A stretch of 64,000 nucleotides of DNA from an uncultured Clostridia bacterium (GTDB lineage Bacteria; Bacillota; Clostridia; Lachnospirales; Anaerotignaceae). Position numbers and translations under genes: made by a program. The stretch's first letter is position 1; every line of letters starts with the position of its first letter. The notes under the pieces were generated by a model that searched no databases, was not told where the DNA came from, and saw nothing but the letters and a program-made list of their open reading frames with translations. This document shows, in pieces, positions 9,455 through 18,342 of this stretch. The stretch lies in assembly GCA_910583755.1 (NCBI GenBank), contig CAJTZO010000006.1, forward strand, positions 5,419 through 69,418. Reading direction: 5' to 3'.

Positions 9455-10120
9455 ATGAGCTTTTATGAGTTTTTTTTACAAAATTTGCCAAGATTACTGG
9501 AAGGCCTGTCACTTACCCTCCAGTTGACAGTTCTTTCCTTGATTTTTGCCATTATTGTGGGTATGGTTTCTTGTTTTTTTAAGATTTCCCATTTTAAACT
9601 ATTAAATGGAATTGCGACTGTTTATTTAAGTATTATTCGTGGTACACCACTTATGGTGCAGGCATATTTTTTGTATTTTGGTATCGCCTCTGCATTAAAA
9701 ATACAAATTCCTTCCTTCTGGGCAAGTGTTATTGTATTGACTTTAAATGCAGGAGCTTATTTGTCAGAAATATTTAGAAGTGGTATTTCTGCAGTGAATA
9801 AAGGGCAGATGGAGGCAGCTAGAAGTCTTGGCTTGCCTTACCATGTGGCAATGGCAAAAGTAATTATTCCGCAAGCAATCCGTATTGTCATTCCTTCTGT
9901 AGTCAATCAGTTTATTATTACATTAAAAGATACTTCCATTATTTCTGTTATTGGTATGGGAGAATTAATGAGAGTAGGTACATTAATTGCAAATAGAACC
10001 TTTAGAGGTTTTGAAACATATGGTATGGTTGCGATAGTGTATTTTATTGTTATTATGATATTAACAAAAATATCTCAAATCATCGAAAGGAGACTTTCCA
10101 ATGGTAAAAGTAAAGGCTGA
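9455..10120 (+). CDS. polar amino-acid ABC transporter permease
   Basis: The 221-aa inner-membrane protein belongs to the HisM/GlnP family. It has about five hydrophobic segments, the N-terminal [15 protein letters not shown] signature, the [16 protein letters not shown] motif and the cytoplasmic EAA loop ([25 protein letters not shown]) that contacts the ATPase. It overlaps the ATPase gene by 20 bases, and the substrate-binding protein lies 21 bases upstream. Confidence 0.94.
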   Translation: MSFYEFFLQNLPRLLEGLSLTLQLTVLSLIFAIIVGMVSCFFKISHFKLLNGIATVYLSIIRGTPLMVQAYFLYFGIASALKIQIPSFWASVIVLTLNAGAYLSEIFRSGISAVNKGQMEAARSLGLPYHVAMAKVIIPQAIRIVIPSVVNQFIITLKDTSIISVIGMGELMRVGTLIANRTFRGFETYGMVAIVYFIVIMILTKISQIIERRLSNGKSKG

Positions 10121-10829
10121 GGGATTGCAGAAAAGTTTTGGAGATTTAAAAGTGTTAAAGCATATTGATATGGAAGTGCAAGAAGGAGAAGTTGTTTGTT
10201 TAATTGGTCCTTCTGGCAGTGGAAAAAGCACTTTTCTGAGATGTTTGAATTTTTTGGAAGAACCTACCAGTGGTACTATTATCGTAGATGATTACAATTT
10301 AACAGACAAAAAAGCAGATATTAACAAAATTAGAGAAAATATTGGTATGGTATTCCAACAATTTAATCTTTTTCCACATTTATCCGTCATTGACAACATT
10401 ATGTTAGCACCAGTAGACAGAAAAAAAATGACAAAAGAAGAAGCTAGAAAAAAAGGAATGGAATTATTAAGAACAGTTGGACTAGAAGAAAAAGCAGAGG
10501 CTTTTCCAGCGCAGCTCTCTGGTGGGCAGCAGCAAAGAGTTGCCATTGCAAGAGCTTTAGCAATGCAGCCCGATGTTATGCTTTTTGATGAACCAACTTC
10601 TGCATTAGACCCTGAAATGGTAGGAGAAGTATTAAATGTTATGAAAAAATTAGCAGAAGAAGGTATGACAATGATTGTTGTGACACATGAAATGGGCTTT
10701 GCTAGAGAAGTAGCTGACAGAGTTGTATTTATGGATGGTGGCTATATTGTGGAAGAAGGTACACCACAGGAAGTATTTGGAAATCCACAAAACAAAAGAA
10801 CACAGGATTTTTTGAATATGGTACTGTAA
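10101..10829 (+). CDS. polar amino-acid ABC transporter ATP-binding protein
   Basis: The 242-aa ATPase of the GlnQ/HisP type powers the transporter. Walker A is GPSGSGKST, the Q-loop is [10 protein letters not shown], the ABC signature is [16 protein letters not shown], Walker B is [15 protein letters not shown] and the H-loop is VVTHEM. Shine-Dalgarno GAAAGGAGA sits inside the permease gene. A terminator follows at 10847. Confidence 0.96.
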   Translation: MVKVKAEGLQKSFGDLKVLKHIDMEVQEGEVVCLIGPSGSGKSTFLRCLNFLEEPTSGTIIVDDYNLTDKKADINKIRENIGMVFQQFNLFPHLSVIDNIMLAPVDRKKMTKEEARKKGMELLRTVGLEEKAEAFPAQLSGGQQQRVAIARALAMQPDVMLFDEPTSALDPEMVGEVLNVMKKLAEEGMTMIVVTHEMGFAREVADRVVFMDGGYIVEEGTPQEVFGNPQNKRTQDFLNMVL

Positions 10830-10846
10830 AATAGCATTAAAATTTT

Positions 10847-10874
10847 GACTGTCGATGTTCTCGGCAGTCTTTTT
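10847..10874 (+). terminator. intrinsic terminator after the ABC transporter operon
   Basis: GACTGTCG (10847-10854) pairs with CGGCAGTC (10862-10869), with one G-T wobble, followed by a T run. Confidence 0.85.
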
Positions 10875-11007
10875 GTGTTATTTTTTATATATTAAATATT
10901 TATTTACTCATGATTCATATTTTGTTCAAATATGTGCAGTATACTCATATTCATAAAAAGGAATGATATTAGTAAAGAATAAAAGTTATGTATAGGAGGA
11001 AGATAAT

Positions 11008-12252
11008 ATGTTTGAAGAAGAAAAAAACGAAAATATGACAAATGATGAAACAGTAGAAGAAGAAAAAAAATGTTATTACCATGAGCAAGTAAAAAAAGCA
11101 GAAAAATGTAAACGCTATAAACCTTGGGCGAAATACATTGTAACTTGTTTTATTATTAGTATTGCAGGTGGTGGAAGTTTTGGGGTAGGTTTAGGCTGGT
11201 CACAAAATTATTTTTCCAAAACATTACCATCCGATACCAATACAGCTCCTGTTAGTTCTGCACCAGTAGCAACAGCCGTTTCCAATACAACTATGAGCAA
11301 AAAAGATGTGATTAAACAGGTTATGCCTTCTGTAGTAAGTATTTCTACAAAAATGCAGGGAGAATCTTTCTGGGGGATTGTAGAAGGTTCTGGCGCTGGT
11401 AGTGGTGTCGTTTTTTTTGAAGATGAAGAAAAAGTTGGTATTGTAACTAATAATCACGTCATACAAGGTGCAACAGAAGTTTCTGCTATTTTTGATGGTG
11501 AAAAAGTGGTCAGTGCAAAAGTGGTTGGAAAAGACAAAGAAGCCGAAATTGCAGTTTTAACAGTTTCCAAAGAGGAATTAAAAAAGGCAGGAGTAGAAGA
11601 AATTACTGTTGCAAAATTTGGAGATTCTGACACTGTAGAAGTGGGCGATGATGTCTATGCAATCGGAAATGCATTAGGAGAAGGTTTAACAGCAACAGAT
11701 GGTATGATTAGTGCTGTTGGAAAAGATGTTACAGTACAAGGTAGTACCCTAGAAAATGTATTACAAACCAATGCAGCTATTAATCAAGGAAACAGTGGTG
11801 GTGCATTAGTCAATGTAAAAGGTGAGGTTATTGGTATCAACACTGCAAAATCTGTGTCAGGTGGTACAGCAGAAGGTATTGGCTATGCGATTGCAAGTAA
11901 TAATATTAGTGAAATTGCAAAAAAATTATTAGAGGAAGGTACATCACCAAAACCGGGTATGGGTATCTATGTCAAAAATGTTTCTGAAGAAATAGCAAGT
12001 TTATATCGTTTACCTATTGGTGCGATTGTAGAACAAGTTATTCCAGAAGGAAATGCAGAAAAAGCTGGAATGCAACGAGGAGATATTATTATAGAAGTCA
12101 ACGGCAGAAAAGTAATGGATACAGATGGTTTATCTGAAATCTTAAAAGGCTTAAAAATTGGAGATACAGCGGAAGTTTATGTTATAAGAGATGGAGAAAC
12201 TTCTGTTAAATTAGATGTTTTAATTGGAGACATGAACCAATTTGAAGAATAA
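11008..12252 (+). CDS. htrA: HtrA/DegP-like membrane-anchored serine protease with PDZ domain
   Basis: The 414-aa protein has a charged cytoplasmic N-terminus (residues 1-41), one membrane span (about 42-64), a Ser/Thr/Pro/Ala linker, a trypsin-like domain (about 98-305) and one PDZ domain (about 313-408). His150 in TNNHVI and Ser263 in GNSGG are the catalytic His and Ser. The usual catalytic Asp of the (T/S)D(L/I)A motif is Glu180 here (AEIAVL). HtrA proteases degrade or refold damaged envelope proteins. Start is ATG 11008 after AGGAGGA. The orphan at 12274 follows closely and may be co-transcribed. Confidence 0.92.
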   Translation: MFEEEKNENMTNDETVEEEKKCYYHEQVKKAEKCKRYKPWAKYIVTCFIISIAGGGSFGVGLGWSQNYFSKTLPSDTNTAPVSSAPVATAVSNTTMSKKDVIKQVMPSVVSISTKMQGESFWGIVEGSGAGSGVVFFEDEEKVGIVTNNHVIQGATEVSAIFDGEKVVSAKVVGKDKEAEIAVLTVSKEELKKAGVEEITVAKFGDSDTVEVGDDVYAIGNALGEGLTATDGMISAVGKDVTVQGSTLENVLQTNAAINQGNSGGALVNVKGEVIGINTAKSVSGGTAEGIGYAIASNNISEIAKKLLEEGTSPKPGMGIYVKNVSEEIASLYRLPIGAIVEQVIPEGNAEKAGMQRGDIIIEVNGRKVMDTDGLSEILKGLKIGDTAEVYVIRDGETSVKLDVLIGDMNQFEE

Positions 12253-12273
12253 TATAAAATAAGGAGAATACTG

Positions 12274-12816
12274 ATGTATGACATAGAAGACAGAGAAAAA
12301 GCAAATAGAAATAGATTGCTACATCTAATTTCCAAAATTCCGGAAGGAGTACCAGATGGATGGGGAAAAATGGAGTTTGGAGTTGGTGGCTTAATGTATC
12401 TTGGCTTTTCTGATGTCCATACCGAAAAATTAATCTCCATCTCCTCACAAGGACAACGTATTATTAATTGTAAAACAGGAGAAAAAACATATTGTGATGA
12501 AAATTATGATGAAGAAGATTTGGTTGCTTTTGCAGAGGAATTAGGAGAAGAAATGGTATCCATTGCAGGAGAAGGTGGTGGCGGCTTGCGAAAATATTCA
12601 AAAGATGGAAACATATTGGAGATGGTAGCACCCTTTTGGCCGAAACAAAAAGTAATTTTTATGCCTAGTTGGAATATATGGCACCTTAATCCTGAAAAAT
12701 GTACTATTATCTATGATAGTTATGAATTAAAGGCCTTTGGTTTTAGTAAATGTGGAAACTATATAGCAGTTGGTGACTCGGCTGACCTAAACATATTTAA
12801 AAAAATTAGTAAATAA
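12274..12816 (+). CDS. hypothetical protein, 180 aa, unrecognised family
   Basis: A soluble, slightly acidic protein starting at ATG 12274 after AAGGAGA, 21 bases behind htrA. It has several aromatic/Gly-rich turns (EGVPDGWGKMEFGVGG and GEGGGGLRKYSKDGN) and Trp-rich segments (PFWPKQKVIFMPSWNIWHLNP), giving the look of a beta-rich single domain. No signal peptide or membrane segment is seen. I do not recognise the family. Position suggests co-transcription with the protease. The next stretch carries repeat copy C, which may serve as its terminator. Confidence 0.65.
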   Translation: MYDIEDREKANRNRLLHLISKIPEGVPDGWGKMEFGVGGLMYLGFSDVHTEKLISISSQGQRIINCKTGEKTYCDENYDEEDLVAFAEELGEEMVSIAGEGGGGLRKYSKDGNILEMVAPFWPKQKVIFMPSWNIWHLNPEKCTIIYDSYELKAFGFSKCGNYIAVGDSADLNIFKKISK

Positions 12817-12860
12817 AATCTGTAAATTTTATTGTTTCAAAAATACATTTAAAACATAGA

Positions 12861-13022
12861 AAAACCTTGAGAATGTTACACTTCTTTCTTAAAAAAAGTT
12901 TGTAGTGTTTCCTCTCAAGGTTTTTGATGTTTTTCAGAAAAGGTTCCATATACAAGCTGTTCTTTTAAGGAAATGTAGTTTCCTCTCAAGGTTTTTTGAC
13001 AAGCTAAGCTTTCTTTCAAGTA
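12861..13022. repeat. intergenic repeat copy C, with terminator-like hairpin
   Basis: AAAACCTTGAGA (12861-12872) can pair with TCTCAAGGTTTT (12913-12924), enclosing a CTTCTTTCTT segment; a second CTCTCAAGGTTTTTT lies near 12982-12997. These are diverged versions of the CCTTGAG/CTCAAGG module seen elsewhere. The first hairpin plus its T run could terminate transcripts from the gene ending at 12816. Confidence 0.6.
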
Positions 13023-13033
13023 AGCATTTTTTA

Positions 13034-13062
13034 TTTACAAAAAGTTTGATTTTAGGTATAAT
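13034..13062 (+). promoter_or_regulatory. promoter for rsmA
   Basis: TTTACA (13034-13039), a 17-bp spacer and TATAAT (13057-13062). The start point near 13069 makes ATG 13071 practically leaderless, so the ATG at 13092 is preferred. Confidence 0.7.
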
Positions 13063-13091
13063 CTGTAAAAATGAAAAAAGGAAGGATACGT

Positions 13092-13964
13092 ATGATAGAA
13101 AGAATTGCAACACCATCTTATACAAAAAAAATAATAGAAGAAAACAGTTTTTATTTTAAAAAAAATTTTGGACAAAATTTTTTGATTGACAACAACATAT
13201 TAGAAAATATTGTAAAAAGTGCACAGATTACAAAAGAAGATTGTGTCCTTGAGATTGGGCCGGGTATTGGCAGTTTAACACAAGTATTAGCAGAAAATGC
13301 AAAAAAAGTGATTGCAATAGAAATTGACAAACATTTAATTCCTATTTTACAAAAAACAGTAGGAGAATACCAAAATATAGACATACGAAACCAAGATATT
13401 TTAAAAACAGATATAGATGCTTTGATTGAACAGGAAAATGATGGAAAACCAATTAAAGTTGTAGCAAATTTACCCTATTATATTACAACACCGATTGTCA
13501 TGGATTTATTAGAAAATCATAGAAAAGTAGAAAATATTACTGTTATGGTACAAAAAGAAGTTGCAGAACGTATGCAGGCACAATGTGGAAAAAAAGAGTA
13601 TGGTGCATTGTCGATTGCAGTACAATATTATTGTGACGCAGAAATGAATACCATCGTACCACCTTCCTGCTTTATGCCAAAGCCAAAGGTATCCTCCGCA
13701 GTCATTACACTCCATTTGAGAAAAGAGCCTATTTTACAGGGCATCAATGAAACATTATTTTTTCATATTGTAAAGTGCGCATTTGGACAAAGAAGAAAAA
13801 CTTTATTGAATAGTCTGTATAATCAGGGAGAATTAGGGCTTTCTAAAGAAATCTTAACAGAGATAATACAATCCATAGGACTGGATGAAAAAATACGAGG
13901 TGAAATGTTATCTTTAGAGCAGTTTGGAAAATTGACAAGTGAAATTGAACAAAGACAAGGATAA
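13092..13964 (+). CDS. rsmA: 16S rRNA (adenine1518-N6/adenine1519-N6)-dimethyltransferase
   Basis: The 290-aa KsgA-family enzyme uses S-adenosylmethionine to dimethylate two adjacent adenines in the 3'-terminal helix of 16S rRNA during 30S maturation. Seen are FGQNFLID, the SAM-binding LEIGPGIGSLT, and the catalytic VANLPYYITTPI (NLPY motif). The start at ATG 13092 follows AAAGGAAGGA; seven further codons upstream to 13071 are possible but begin at the expected transcript start. No rnmV gene is next to it, unlike the common Firmicute order. Confidence 0.94.
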   Translation: MIERIATPSYTKKIIEENSFYFKKNFGQNFLIDNNILENIVKSAQITKEDCVLEIGPGIGSLTQVLAENAKKVIAIEIDKHLIPILQKTVGEYQNIDIRNQDILKTDIDALIEQENDGKPIKVVANLPYYITTPIVMDLLENHRKVENITVMVQKEVAERMQAQCGKKEYGALSIAVQYYCDAEMNTIVPPSCFMPKPKVSSAVITLHLRKEPILQGINETLFFHIVKCAFGQRRKTLLNSLYNQGELGLSKEILTEIIQSIGLDEKIRGEMLSLEQFGKLTSEIEQRQG

Positions 13965-14038
13965 AAAATAGTTCTGTTTTTTCCTTTCCTTTCATAAAGT
14001 TTATAATAGTAAGGGCTTATTTGGGAAGGAATGATGAT

Positions 14039-15229
14039 ATGTATAATAGACGATATGATAAAGCATTTATTATGTTAAAGCAGGAATTAGGTGGATTTTC
14101 CTTAGGACAACAATCTGCATGGGGCAGTTGTGTGATGGAACTAAAAAATAAAATAGGACGTTTGACATTTTCTGTACAAGGATTAAAAAGATTAACAGAT
14201 GGCAGAAGATATGAAGCATTTATTATTGGTGGAAAAGGAAATGCTATGCGAGGAATCTCCTGTGGCGTCGTAAAAATAGACCAGCATGGAAAAGGAGAAT
14301 TAAAATGGGAATTTGACCCAGAGCAGATTGGTAGAAGCTGCTTTTGTGTGGAGGAATTACATACAGCAGCATTGATTGTTAAGGGAGGATATGGCTTAAT
14401 TGTTCCTTTAGTAGGATATTTCAATGAAAAAGTGTCTTGGAAAAAATTATTTCAAGAGGAACAAGATTTAAGGGCAGCAGAAGCAATTCTATCAGAGGAA
14501 GAAGAACAAGAGGAAATCAAAGAGCAAAAACCACGATACTATGAAACAGAACCAGAACAGCCTAAAAAACCAGAAAATATTGTAGAAGAACAAAAAAAAC
14601 CAAATATTGTAAATTTAAAAATAGAAAATTCTCCCTTTCAAAAAAATTTTAAAAATATGCTTTTTCAATTTAAAAAAGAATTAGAAAAGTTAGAAGAAAA
14701 TGGAATCTTAACACAGCAGGACAAAGAACGTATTCAAAAAAAGAATCCCTCACCTACAGAGGAAGTAGAACAAAAAGCAGAAGTCATAAAACAAAAGGAA
14801 GAAATAACAGAAAAAATAACAGAAATAGCAACAGAAACAGAAGAACAACAGACAAGTGAAAAAACAATCGAAGAAATAGAACAGAATGATGAGATAGCAT
14901 ACATATTACAACACAATGATGAAATACAGCCATTTGAAAGAGATATCTGGAAAAGTATTGCCCTTGAAGAATTGGTGGTATTGCCTGTAGATTCTATAGA
15001 AATGATGAAAAATTTATTTTACATATTTGCCTATAGAAAATATAAACATTTTATTTTACAAAAAACAGGAGAAAAAGAATATATGCTAGGAGTACCAGCA
15101 CAATATCAACCAGAAATGCGAGAAGAAGCAAAAAAATTATTATTTGACACCTTTCAACCCTGCGGAAAAGAAACGATGAAAACAGGTTGTTATGGGTATT
15201 GGTTGCGAAAAATAACAGAATCATATTGA
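14039..15229 (+). CDS. hypothetical protein with Glu/Lys-rich central linker
   Basis: The 396-aa product starts at ATG 14039 after GGGAAGGA; TTG 14021 lies inside the Shine-Dalgarno and is rejected. Three parts are visible: an N-terminal globular region (about 1-140, YDKAFIMLKQELGGFSL, WGSCVMELKNKIGRL); a long low-complexity region rich in Glu, Lys and Gln (about 145-295) that may form coiled coil; and a C-terminal globular domain (about 300-396, DIWKSIALEELVVLP, FYIFAYRKYKHFIL, YGYWLRKI). The bipartite layout resembles uncharacterised clostridial cytoplasmic proteins. I do not assign a function. A TATAAT at 14002-14007 may be its -10 element. Confidence 0.65.
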   Translation: MYNRRYDKAFIMLKQELGGFSLGQQSAWGSCVMELKNKIGRLTFSVQGLKRLTDGRRYEAFIIGGKGNAMRGISCGVVKIDQHGKGELKWEFDPEQIGRSCFCVEELHTAALIVKGGYGLIVPLVGYFNEKVSWKKLFQEEQDLRAAEAILSEEEEQEEIKEQKPRYYETEPEQPKKPENIVEEQKKPNIVNLKIENSPFQKNFKNMLFQFKKELEKLEENGILTQQDKERIQKKNPSPTEEVEQKAEVIKQKEEITEKITEIATETEEQQTSEKTIEEIEQNDEIAYILQHNDEIQPFERDIWKSIALEELVVLPVDSIEMMKNLFYIFAYRKYKHFILQKTGEKEYMLGVPAQYQPEMREEAKKLLFDTFQPCGKETMKTGCYGYWLRKITESY

Positions 15230-15266
15230 AATAAGGGCTTTTTTATAGTATGATAATATAAAATGG

Positions 15267-15300
15267 AAGGAGAAGCTGTTTTAACAGTAAATATATTATG
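15267..15300 (+). promoter_or_regulatory. trmB translation start with hairpin between Shine-Dalgarno and ATG
   Basis: The Shine-Dalgarno AAGGAGAAG (15267-15275) is 22 bases from ATG 15298, too far for normal initiation. Between them CTGT (15276-15279) can pair with ACAG (15284-15287). Looping out these 12 bases leaves an effective spacing of 10. The start itself is supported by MRMRNKPW, the usual beginning of TrmB. Confidence 0.4.
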
Positions 15301-15933
15301 AGAATGAGAAATAAGCCCTGGACAGAGCAGGAATTAGAAACGAACGTTCATATTGTCAAAGAAAGACACAAAGGAAAATGGTCTGAATATTTTGGAAATA
15401 CCAATCCTATTTATGTAGAAATTGGCTGTGGAAAAGGCAGGTTTATCATAGAAAATGCAAGCCGTTATACAGATGTTAATTTTGTAGGAATCGAAAGGCA
15501 AAAAACAGTCATTGCAGTAGCAGCAAGAAAAATACCGCAACCTTTGCCGAATTTGGCACTGGTATGTGACAGTGCAGCACAGTTATCTGATTTATTCGAA
15601 ACCGGAGAAATTGAAAGAATTTATTTGAATTTTAGCGACCCTTGGCCTAAAAAAAGATGTGCCAAAAGAAGGCTTACCTATAGAACTTTTTTACAAGGCT
15701 ATCGTCAAGTATTAGGAGAAAAAGGAGAAATCTTTTTTAAAACAGACAATAAAAATTTGTTTGAATTTTCTTTAAATGAATTTTGTGCAGAAAAATGGCA
15801 CTTGTCCAATATCTGTTTTGATTTGCACCATAGTGAGTATATGCCTTATAATATTATGACAGAATATGAACAAAAATTTTCTGAAAAAGGAATGCCAATT
15901 TATCGCTTGGAAGCAAGATATGGAAAAGAATAA
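15298..15933 (+). CDS. trmB: tRNA (guanine46-N7)-methyltransferase
   Basis: The 211-aa SAM-dependent enzyme makes 7-methylguanosine at tRNA position 46. It shows the family start MRMRNKPW, the SAM motif YVEIGCGKGRFI, the FVGIERQ acidic loop and the diagnostic LNFSDPWPKKRCAKRRL block. Length is standard. The Shine-Dalgarno is unusually far upstream, as described in the preceding entry. A strong terminator follows. Confidence 0.95.
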   Translation: MRMRNKPWTEQELETNVHIVKERHKGKWSEYFGNTNPIYVEIGCGKGRFIIENASRYTDVNFVGIERQKTVIAVAARKIPQPLPNLALVCDSAAQLSDLFETGEIERIYLNFSDPWPKKRCAKRRLTYRTFLQGYRQVLGEKGEIFFKTDNKNLFEFSLNEFCAEKWHLSNICFDLHHSEYMPYNIMTEYEQKFSEKGMPIYRLEARYGKE

Positions 15934-15935
15934 AC

Positions 15936-15970
15936 AAAAAGTCCCTTATTTTTGAATAATGGGACTTTTT
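15936..15970 (+). terminator. intrinsic terminator after trmB
   Basis: AAAAAGTCCC (15936-15945) pairs with GGGACTTTTT (15961-15970), with a further inner TTATT/AATAA stem. Confidence 0.9.
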
Positions 15971-15995
15971 ACTATATTAAGAAAGGAATGGTAAA

Positions 15996-17168
15996 ATGAA
16001 AAAAGAAAAAATTGAAATGGTATGGAATCAAAAAAAGGTGTGTCAAAAAGAGGACACCACTTTTTTAAATGCAAAAGCAATCGAATTCCATAAAAGTCTT
16101 TCTGCTTATCAAAAAACACCACTGGTTTGCTTAAAAAATTTAGCAGAAAAATTAGATGTCAACAACATTTTTATCAAAGATGAAAGTTTTCGGTTTGGAT
16201 TAAATGCCTTTAAAGTATTGGGTGCAAGTTATGCCATTGCCAATTATATCAGTCAAAAAACAGGTCAAAATATCAAAGAAGTTCTAAAAACAAAAGTAGA
16301 GCCTACGACATTTGTAACAGCGACAGACGGCAATCACGGCAGAGGTGTTGCTTGGACAGCAAAACAACTTGGACAAAAAGCAGTTGTTTATATGCCAAAA
16401 GGAAGCAGTCAAGAAAGATTAAATAACATTATTGCAGAGGGTGCAGAAGCAAAAATAACCAATATGAATTATGATGATGCTGTCAGATTTTCGGAACAAA
16501 AAGCAAAAGAAAATGGTTGGATAGTGGTACAAGATACCGCTTGGGAAGGATATACAGATATTCCTACATGGATTATGCAAGGATATACTACAATGGGACA
16601 AGAAATAATGGAACAACTGCAAGGACAAAAAATAACACATATTTTTTTGCAGGCAGGGGTAGGAAGTATGGCAGGTGCTATCACAGGATTTTTTGTAAAT
16701 CACTATCAAGAAGAAAAACCAGTCATTGCAGTGGTAGAACCTACAAAAGCAGATTGTTTATATCAAACAGCAAAGGCAAATGATGGAACATTACACTGTG
16801 TTACAGGAGATATGAACACCATTATGGCAGGCTTAGCATGTGGAGAACCTTGCAGCATTGGATGGAATATTTTAAAAAACTATGCAGAAGCCTTTTTCCG
16901 TTGTCCAGAATATGTTGCAGCAGATGGTATGAGAATTCTAGCAGCCCCTGTAAAAGGAGATACAGCAGTCATTTCTGGAGAAAGTGGTGCAGCCGGATTT
17001 GGTTGTATGGTAAATATCTTGCAGGATAAAGCATTAGAAGAAATGAAAAACAAATTGAAATTGGACAAAAATTCCAATATATTGTGCATTAGTACAGAAG
17101 GAGATACAGATGCGCAAAATTATCAAAATGTAGTTTGGAGGGGGAAGTATTCTAAATTTGAAAACTAA
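15996..17168 (+). CDS. dpaL: diaminopropionate ammonia-lyase
   Basis: The 390-aa fold-type II PLP enzyme cleaves 2,3-diaminopropionate to pyruvate and two ammonia. It has the PLP-lysine region IKDESFRFGLNAFKVLGASYA, the TDGNHGRGVAWTA cofactor motif and the C-terminal STEGDTDAQNY block typical of YgeX/DpaL rather than threonine dehydratase. Shine-Dalgarno AGAAAGGA precedes ATG 15996. No ygeW/ygeY neighbours (the E. coli context) are seen; a HAD phosphatase and a cupin follow instead. Confidence 0.9.
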   Translation: MKKEKIEMVWNQKKVCQKEDTTFLNAKAIEFHKSLSAYQKTPLVCLKNLAEKLDVNNIFIKDESFRFGLNAFKVLGASYAIANYISQKTGQNIKEVLKTKVEPTTFVTATDGNHGRGVAWTAKQLGQKAVVYMPKGSSQERLNNIIAEGAEAKITNMNYDDAVRFSEQKAKENGWIVVQDTAWEGYTDIPTWIMQGYTTMGQEIMEQLQGQKITHIFLQAGVGSMAGAITGFFVNHYQEEKPVIAVVEPTKADCLYQTAKANDGTLHCVTGDMNTIMAGLACGEPCSIGWNILKNYAEAFFRCPEYVAADGMRILAAPVKGDTAVISGESGAAGFGCMVNILQDKALEEMKNKLKLDKNSNILCISTEGDTDAQNYQNVVWRGKYSKFEN

Positions 17169-17270
17169 GGTAACACTGTGACTAGAAACTATGATAATGT
17201 CAAACTGTTATTATTTAAAAGAAATTACAAAAGAATATGTTATTATTGTACTGTAAAGAAGGAGGAAAAT

Positions 17271-17915
17271 ATGTTTGATGGTGTAATATTTGATATGGAT
17301 GGTTTAATGGTAGATACAGAAAGCATTATGCAAAGAGAAGTGAAAAAGATATTGCAAAAAATGGGCTATCCTCCCGATGAAAATATAATATTAAGACTCA
17401 TTGGATTAACTGATAGAAGAACAAAGGAAGTATTAAAGGAAGCATTTGGGGAACAATTTGATTATGATTTATTTTTAAAATTATTGTTAGAAAAAAAAGA
17501 AATTGCATTTTATGAGGAAGAAATTGGAATAAAAAAAGGGTTGATGGAACTTGTAAACTATTTAAAAAAAGAGAATATCAAAAACATTGTAGCAACGGGC
17601 AGTGTCAGAAAACATATGGATTTTATATTAAAAAAAGCAGGAATTTTGGATGATTTCCCTTTCTCTGTTTGTGGTGATGAAGTAGAAAGAGGAAAACCTT
17701 TTCCAGATATTTTTTTGAAAGCAGCAGAAAAATTAAAGCTACCACCTGAACGTTGCTTAATTTTAGAAGATTCTCAAAATGGCATTATTGCTGCTAAAAA
17801 TGCAGGAATGCCAGTAATATTTATCAAAGATTTAGTAACACCAGAAAAGCAGTATATGGAGTACGTTTATGCAGAATGTAGCGATTTATCCGAAGTAATC
17901 AGATATTTAAAGTAA
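17271..17915 (+). CDS. HAD-family phosphatase, beta-phosphoglucomutase-like
   Basis: The 214-aa HAD hydrolase of subfamily IA has the nucleophile motif FDMDGLMVDTE at its N-terminus, ATGSVRKH (motif II), the Lys in ERGKPFPDIF (motif III) and LILEDSQNGIIAAKNAG (motif IV acidic pair). The start at ATG 17271 follows AAGGAGG directly; an upstream GTG at 17178 would add residues outside the HAD fold. The substrate is likely a sugar phosphate or similar. The cupin gene begins 16 bases after the stop and is probably co-transcribed. Confidence 0.85.
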   Translation: MFDGVIFDMDGLMVDTESIMQREVKKILQKMGYPPDENIILRLIGLTDRRTKEVLKEAFGEQFDYDLFLKLLLEKKEIAFYEEEIGIKKGLMELVNYLKKENIKNIVATGSVRKHMDFILKKAGILDDFPFSVCGDEVERGKPFPDIFLKAAEKLKLPPERCLILEDSQNGIIAAKNAGMPVIFIKDLVTPEKQYMEYVYAECSDLSEVIRYLK

Positions 17916-17931
17916 AATGGAGGATATCATA

Positions 17932-18264
17932 GTGAGTGGAAAATTAAAAAATATTGAAAAAGGAAGCATCCTAAAATTAAAAGAAGAAATTGCATATCAA
18001 CAAGGACAGATTGTAAGCAAAACATTAGTGCAGAATCAAGCGGTTAGTTTGACATTATTTGCTTTTGAACAAGGAGAAGAAATTAGTACCCATGCAGCAG
18101 GAGGAGATGCTCTTGTCACAATATTGGAAGGAACAGGAAAATTTACAATAGATGGACAAGTGTTTATGTTACAGGAAGGGGAAAGTATTGTTATGCCAAA
18201 AGACATACCACATGCAGTCTATGGACAAGAGCGCTTTAAAATGCTTTTAAATGTTGTATTTTAA
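17932..18264 (+). CDS. cupin-domain protein
   Basis: The 110-aa single-domain cupin starts at GTG 17932, eight bases after GGAGG (17919-17923); ATG 17917 overlaps that Shine-Dalgarno and is rejected. The cupin fold is marked by EISTHAAGGDALVTILEGTG (first metal motif, only partly conserved) and GESIVMPKDIPHAV (second motif with the metal-binding His). Such proteins bind small molecules or metals; the ligand cannot be named. Confidence 0.8.
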   Translation: MSGKLKNIEKGSILKLKEEIAYQQGQIVSKTLVQNQAVSLTLFAFEQGEEISTHAAGGDALVTILEGTGKFTIDGQVFMLQEGESIVMPKDIPHAVYGQERFKMLLNVVF

Positions 18265-18284
18265 ACAAAAATACTGCTGTCTTA

Positions 18285-18313
18285 TTGAGAGAAAAAACAG
18301 ATTGTTATATAAT
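18285..18313 (+). promoter_or_regulatory. promoter for the LacI-family regulator
   Basis: TTGAGA (18285-18290), a 17-bp spacer and TATAAT (18308-18313), 30 bases before GTG 18343. Confidence 0.65.
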
Positions 18314-18342
18314 ATTGTTAAAAATAGTAGGGAGGAGAGTTT

